This document shows, piece after piece, positions 6,031 through 7,729 of a stretch of DNA of 7,729 nt. Made by a program: the position numbers and the translations under genes. The DNA is from Gemmatimonadota bacterium (lineage in GTDB: Bacteria > Latescibacterota > UBA2968 > UBA8231): the NCBI GenBank assembly GCA_026706165.1, contig JAPOZF010000678.1, positions 1-7,729 on the forward strand, in the 5' to 3' direction. Under the pieces are notes generated by a model. It saw nothing but the letters and a program-made list of their open reading frames with translations. It was not told the DNA's origin and ran no database searches. The first letter of the stretch is position 1. Each line of letters begins with the position of its first letter.

Positions 6031-7337
6031 AGAGCAGGGAGATGGCTGAGCGACTCTCGAGGCGCGGGCCGCCGTGGCCGGCGGTTGCGGCCGCCCTGAG
6101 CCTGCTGGTGCTGATGGATGGCTGTTCCCTGTTCCCCCGGAGCTACGACTACCGCTCCTCCCTGACTTCGGCGATCCCCGGGAAACAACTGGAGACCGGC
6201 CTGGGGGTTTACGAGGTGGACGAGAGCGGCCAGGTCTCCTTCCGCCTGGAAGGGTTGCGCATCGATGTGCGCCCGCTTGCGGACGAGGAGCTGAACCGGC
6301 GCTATCCCGATGAGTCGTCCCAGGGCGAGCACTCGACCAATCCCTACACCTACGGCGACTGGGTGGATCCCGGTCTCGGCCATACTCCCGTCCGCTTCGT
6401 CTGCTTCGAGATTTCGGTGCACAACTACACCTACGCCAAGGTGGAGCTGAGCCCCACCGAAGCGGTACTGAAGACCGACAAGGGGGAGCTCTTCCACGCG
6501 TACGGCGTTTCCGCTCTCTCTTCTCCCTATGGCAACAGCTTCGAGCGCTACTACCGGTCGCGCCGGGGACAGAGCGGCAACGAGTACTACCGTTTCGACT
6601 ACCGCATGGGCGTGGTGCGCAGCACCTACTACGGCCGCGACGAACCGGTCTTCAAGGGGGACAACTACGGCGGACTGATCGCTTTCGACGTGCCGCGGCC
6701 GGAGGCGGAGAAGGTGCGTCTGGTGCTCGTGGATTTCGTCACCAAGTTCGACAGCTTCGGGCGTCCCCTGGAGACGATGGACGTCCCCTTCGATTTCCAT
6801 CGACGTATCGAAGTGGCGGAGAGGACCCGGGACCGGCAGGAGGTCGAGACGGCGACGACCGAGGCGACGGCGGAAGGGCCGCGGAGCATTACCGGCAACG
6901 TACCCGGGGACCCCACCCGGACCGCAGCCGCGGTGAGCGCCATGGCGAGGTCCCGCCTCGGTGAGGTGAACAGCTGTTTCAGCCAGCGGTTCGACGCCGG
7001 CGAGGCGGTGGCGGGCGAGGTGGTGATCGAGTTCACCATCGCTCCCAGCGGGCTCGTGGGGCGCTCCGAGGTCGTCGATGCGAGCGTGGCAAACGAAGAG
7101 GTGGGGTCGTGTGTGGCGGAGCGGGTGGCGGCCTGGCGCTTCCGGGCCGCGGGCGAGGGGATGGCCGAGGCCCCCCTGCCGGGTGGGGAGGGGACAACGG
7201 GAGGAGAGATCGACGAGGTGGGCGGCGCCGGCCCTTCCCGGCAGAGTGCGGTTGCTGCCTCCCAGGCCCTCCAACGCCGGGCGTCCACCCAGGAGGTCAC
7301 GGTGGTCTATCCCTTCGTCTTCCAGGCGGCTGAATAG
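6027..7337 (+). CDS. Probable lipoprotein with AgmX/PglI (TonB_C-like) C-terminal domain
   Basis: The product has 436 residues from GTG 6027, or 431 from ATG 6042. The N-terminus has a basic region, a hydrophobic core (about 19-30) and VLMDGC ending at Cys33. This resembles a lipobox but has Met and Asp at -3 and -2, so lipidation is probable and not certain. Residues about 50-260 form a beta-rich domain of unknown family (RFVCFEISVHNYTYAKVELS, LKTDKGELFHAYG, VRLVLVDFVTKFDSFGR). Residues 270-299 are a linker. Residues 300-372 plus 423-432 match an AgmX/PglI C-terminal domain, related to TonB_C: SRLGEVNSCFSQ, GEVVIEFTIAPSGLVGRSEVV, VGSCVAERVAAWRF, then VTVVYPFVF. The paired cysteines (317, 362) are typical of that family. 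About 50 residues rich in Gly, Glu and Ala (373-422) interrupt the domain between WRF and the final strand, normally a short loop. The gene overlaps both neighbours, so it is central to the operon. The AgmX call is from recalled motifs. Confidence 0.85.
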   Translation: MKSREMAERLSRRGPPWPAVAAALSLLVLMDGCSLFPRSYDYRSSLTSAIPGKQLETGLGVYEVDESGQVSFRLEGLRIDVRPLADEELNRRYPDESSQGEHSTNPYTYGDWVDPGLGHTPVRFVCFEISVHNYTYAKVELSPTEAVLKTDKGELFHAYGVSALSSPYGNSFERYYRSRRGQSGNEYYRFDYRMGVVRSTYYGRDEPVFKGDNYGGLIAFDVPRPEAEKVRLVLVDFVTKFDSFGRPLETMDVPFDFHRRIEVAERTRDRQEVETATTEATAEGPRSITGNVPGDPTRTAAAVSAMARSRLGEVNSCFSQRFDAGEAVAGEVVIEFTIAPSGLVGRSEVVDASVANEEVGSCVAERVAAWRFRAAGEGMAEAPLPGGEGTTGGEIDEVGGAGPSRQSAVAASQALQRRASTQEVTVVYPFVFQAAE

Positions 7338-7339
7338 TG
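7335..7339 (+). other. TAGTG stop/start overlap between the AgmX-like gene and the next lipoprotein gene
   Basis: The last base of the TAG stop (7335-7337) is the first base of a GTG start (7337-7339). AGGCGG (7324-7329) lies 7 bases before the GTG, a reasonable ribosome site inside the upstream gene. This again suggests translational coupling. The alternative ATG 7370 has no visible ribosome site. Confidence 0.5.
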
Positions 7340-7729
7340 GCTGGTTGGGCAATTGCGCGCGCCGGCGCCATGCTGCGCCGTGCCGTTCCGGTGGTGCCGG
7401 CCGCTTTCACCCTGCTCGCCGGCTGTGACAAGGACCACGAGCCGGTCACCTCGTTCCATCTGGATCTCGAGCCGCCGGTCCGGGTGCAGGCGGCGTGGAC
7501 GGAAACGGGCGAAGTGCGGGTGACGTGGGAGATGGAAGGGGCTTTGGACTTGGTGCATGGGTTCCTCGTAACCCTCAGCCACCGCGGCAACCCCGTGTAC
7601 GAGCGCGCGGTCGAGGGAGCGGACGTGCTCAGCTTCACCTCGAGCGGTCTCGACACGGACGGTACCGCCGCGGACGAGGGAGAGACAGGCGCTTGGCTGC
7701 TGGTCCGCGTCCGCGCCTACGACCGGAAC
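7337..7729 (+). CDS. Lipoprotein, possibly fibronectin type III-like (partial, runs off the right edge)
   Basis: The frame is open from GTG 7337 to the window end, 131 codons with no stop. A basic n-region (RRAVP), a hydrophobic stretch and a canonical lipobox LLAGC put the lipidated Cys at residue 30 (19 if translation begins at ATG 7370). Asp follows at +2; in Escherichia coli that signals inner-membrane retention, a rule that may not hold in this organism. The mature part has the alternating strands of a fibronectin type III or similar beta-sandwich: VRVQAAWTETGEVRVTWEME, GFLVTLSHRGNPVYERAV, WLLVRVRAYDR. These segments lie in the usual order for FnIII domains, but the family is not certain because the protein is cut. 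It is the third gene of the run starting at 4765 and probably works in the same envelope complex. Confidence 0.75.
   Translation, partial: MAGWAIARAGAMLRRAVPVVPAAFTLLAGCDKDHEPVTSFHLDLEPPVRVQAAWTETGEVRVTWEMEGALDLVHGFLVTLSHRGNPVYERAVEGADVLSFTSSGLDTDGTAADEGETGAWLLVRVRAYDRN

Noticed and set aside
6006..7352. A 448-codon minus-strand frame opposite the AgmX-like gene
   Set aside because: No recognisable motif, and it spans both overlapping junctions of the plus-strand operon; a shadow.
1..7729. CRISPR, tRNA, rRNA, insertion sequence, phage or attachment-site signals
   Set aside because: No regularly spaced repeats, tRNA-like cloverleaf, transposase-like protein or flanking target duplications were seen; both intergenic regions are under 200 bases and otherwise accounted for.

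Overview
The window is GC-rich DNA with no ribosomal, tRNA, CRISPR, transposon or phage signal. It holds six protein genes, all of which appear to encode exported or membrane-anchored cell-envelope proteins. Two are cut by the window edges. The best lineage clue is the C-terminus of the central gene: a NYPNPFNP-type motif followed by a FlgD-like beta domain, the hallmark of type IX secretion (T9SS) sorting domains in the Fibrobacteres-Chlorobi-Bacteroidetes (FCB) supergroup. High GC, sigma70-like promoters and a DUF4159/AgmX-like gene pair suggest a high-GC FCB-related or candidate phylum such as Latescibacterota, Gemmatimonadota or Eisenbacteria. This is inference; nothing seen fixes the phylum.

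Layout. Positions 1-2507 carry two minus-strand genes read right to left. The first (2507-336) is a large secreted multi-domain beta protein with a jelly-roll-like module, a discoidin/F5-8C-like module and a FlgD/CHU_C-like C-terminus. The second, 39 bases downstream (296 to beyond the left edge), is a signal-peptide protein of unknown function. A 187-base divergent intergenic region (2508-2694) is locally AT-rich and holds back-to-back promoter candidates, an inverted repeat around one -10 box, and a strong Shine-Dalgarno site.

On the plus strand, 2695-4593 encodes a secreted protein with an N-terminal FlgD-like module, a central region that may be a beta-propeller, and the T9SS type A sorting domain. 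It is closed by a textbook intrinsic terminator (4624-4669), so it is probably transcribed alone.

A second plus-strand unit then begins with three tightly packed genes: a single-pass membrane protein with a TonB-like N-terminal half and a DUF4159 domain (4765-6030); a probable lipoprotein ending in an AgmX/PglI (TonB_C-like) domain (6027-7337); and a second lipoprotein running off the right edge (7337 onward). Successive stop and start codons overlap (GTGA, TAGTG), which suggests translational coupling.

The most interesting reading is that the two TonB-like halves, membrane anchor plus basic linker and C-terminal energy-coupling-like domain, lie on two adjacent coupled genes, the second carrying a lipid anchor and an unusual insertion of about 50 residues. 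Together with the T9SS-type cargo and the FlgD-like surface proteins, the window reads as an envelope/surface-assembly locus. No catalytic enzyme is recognisable in it.
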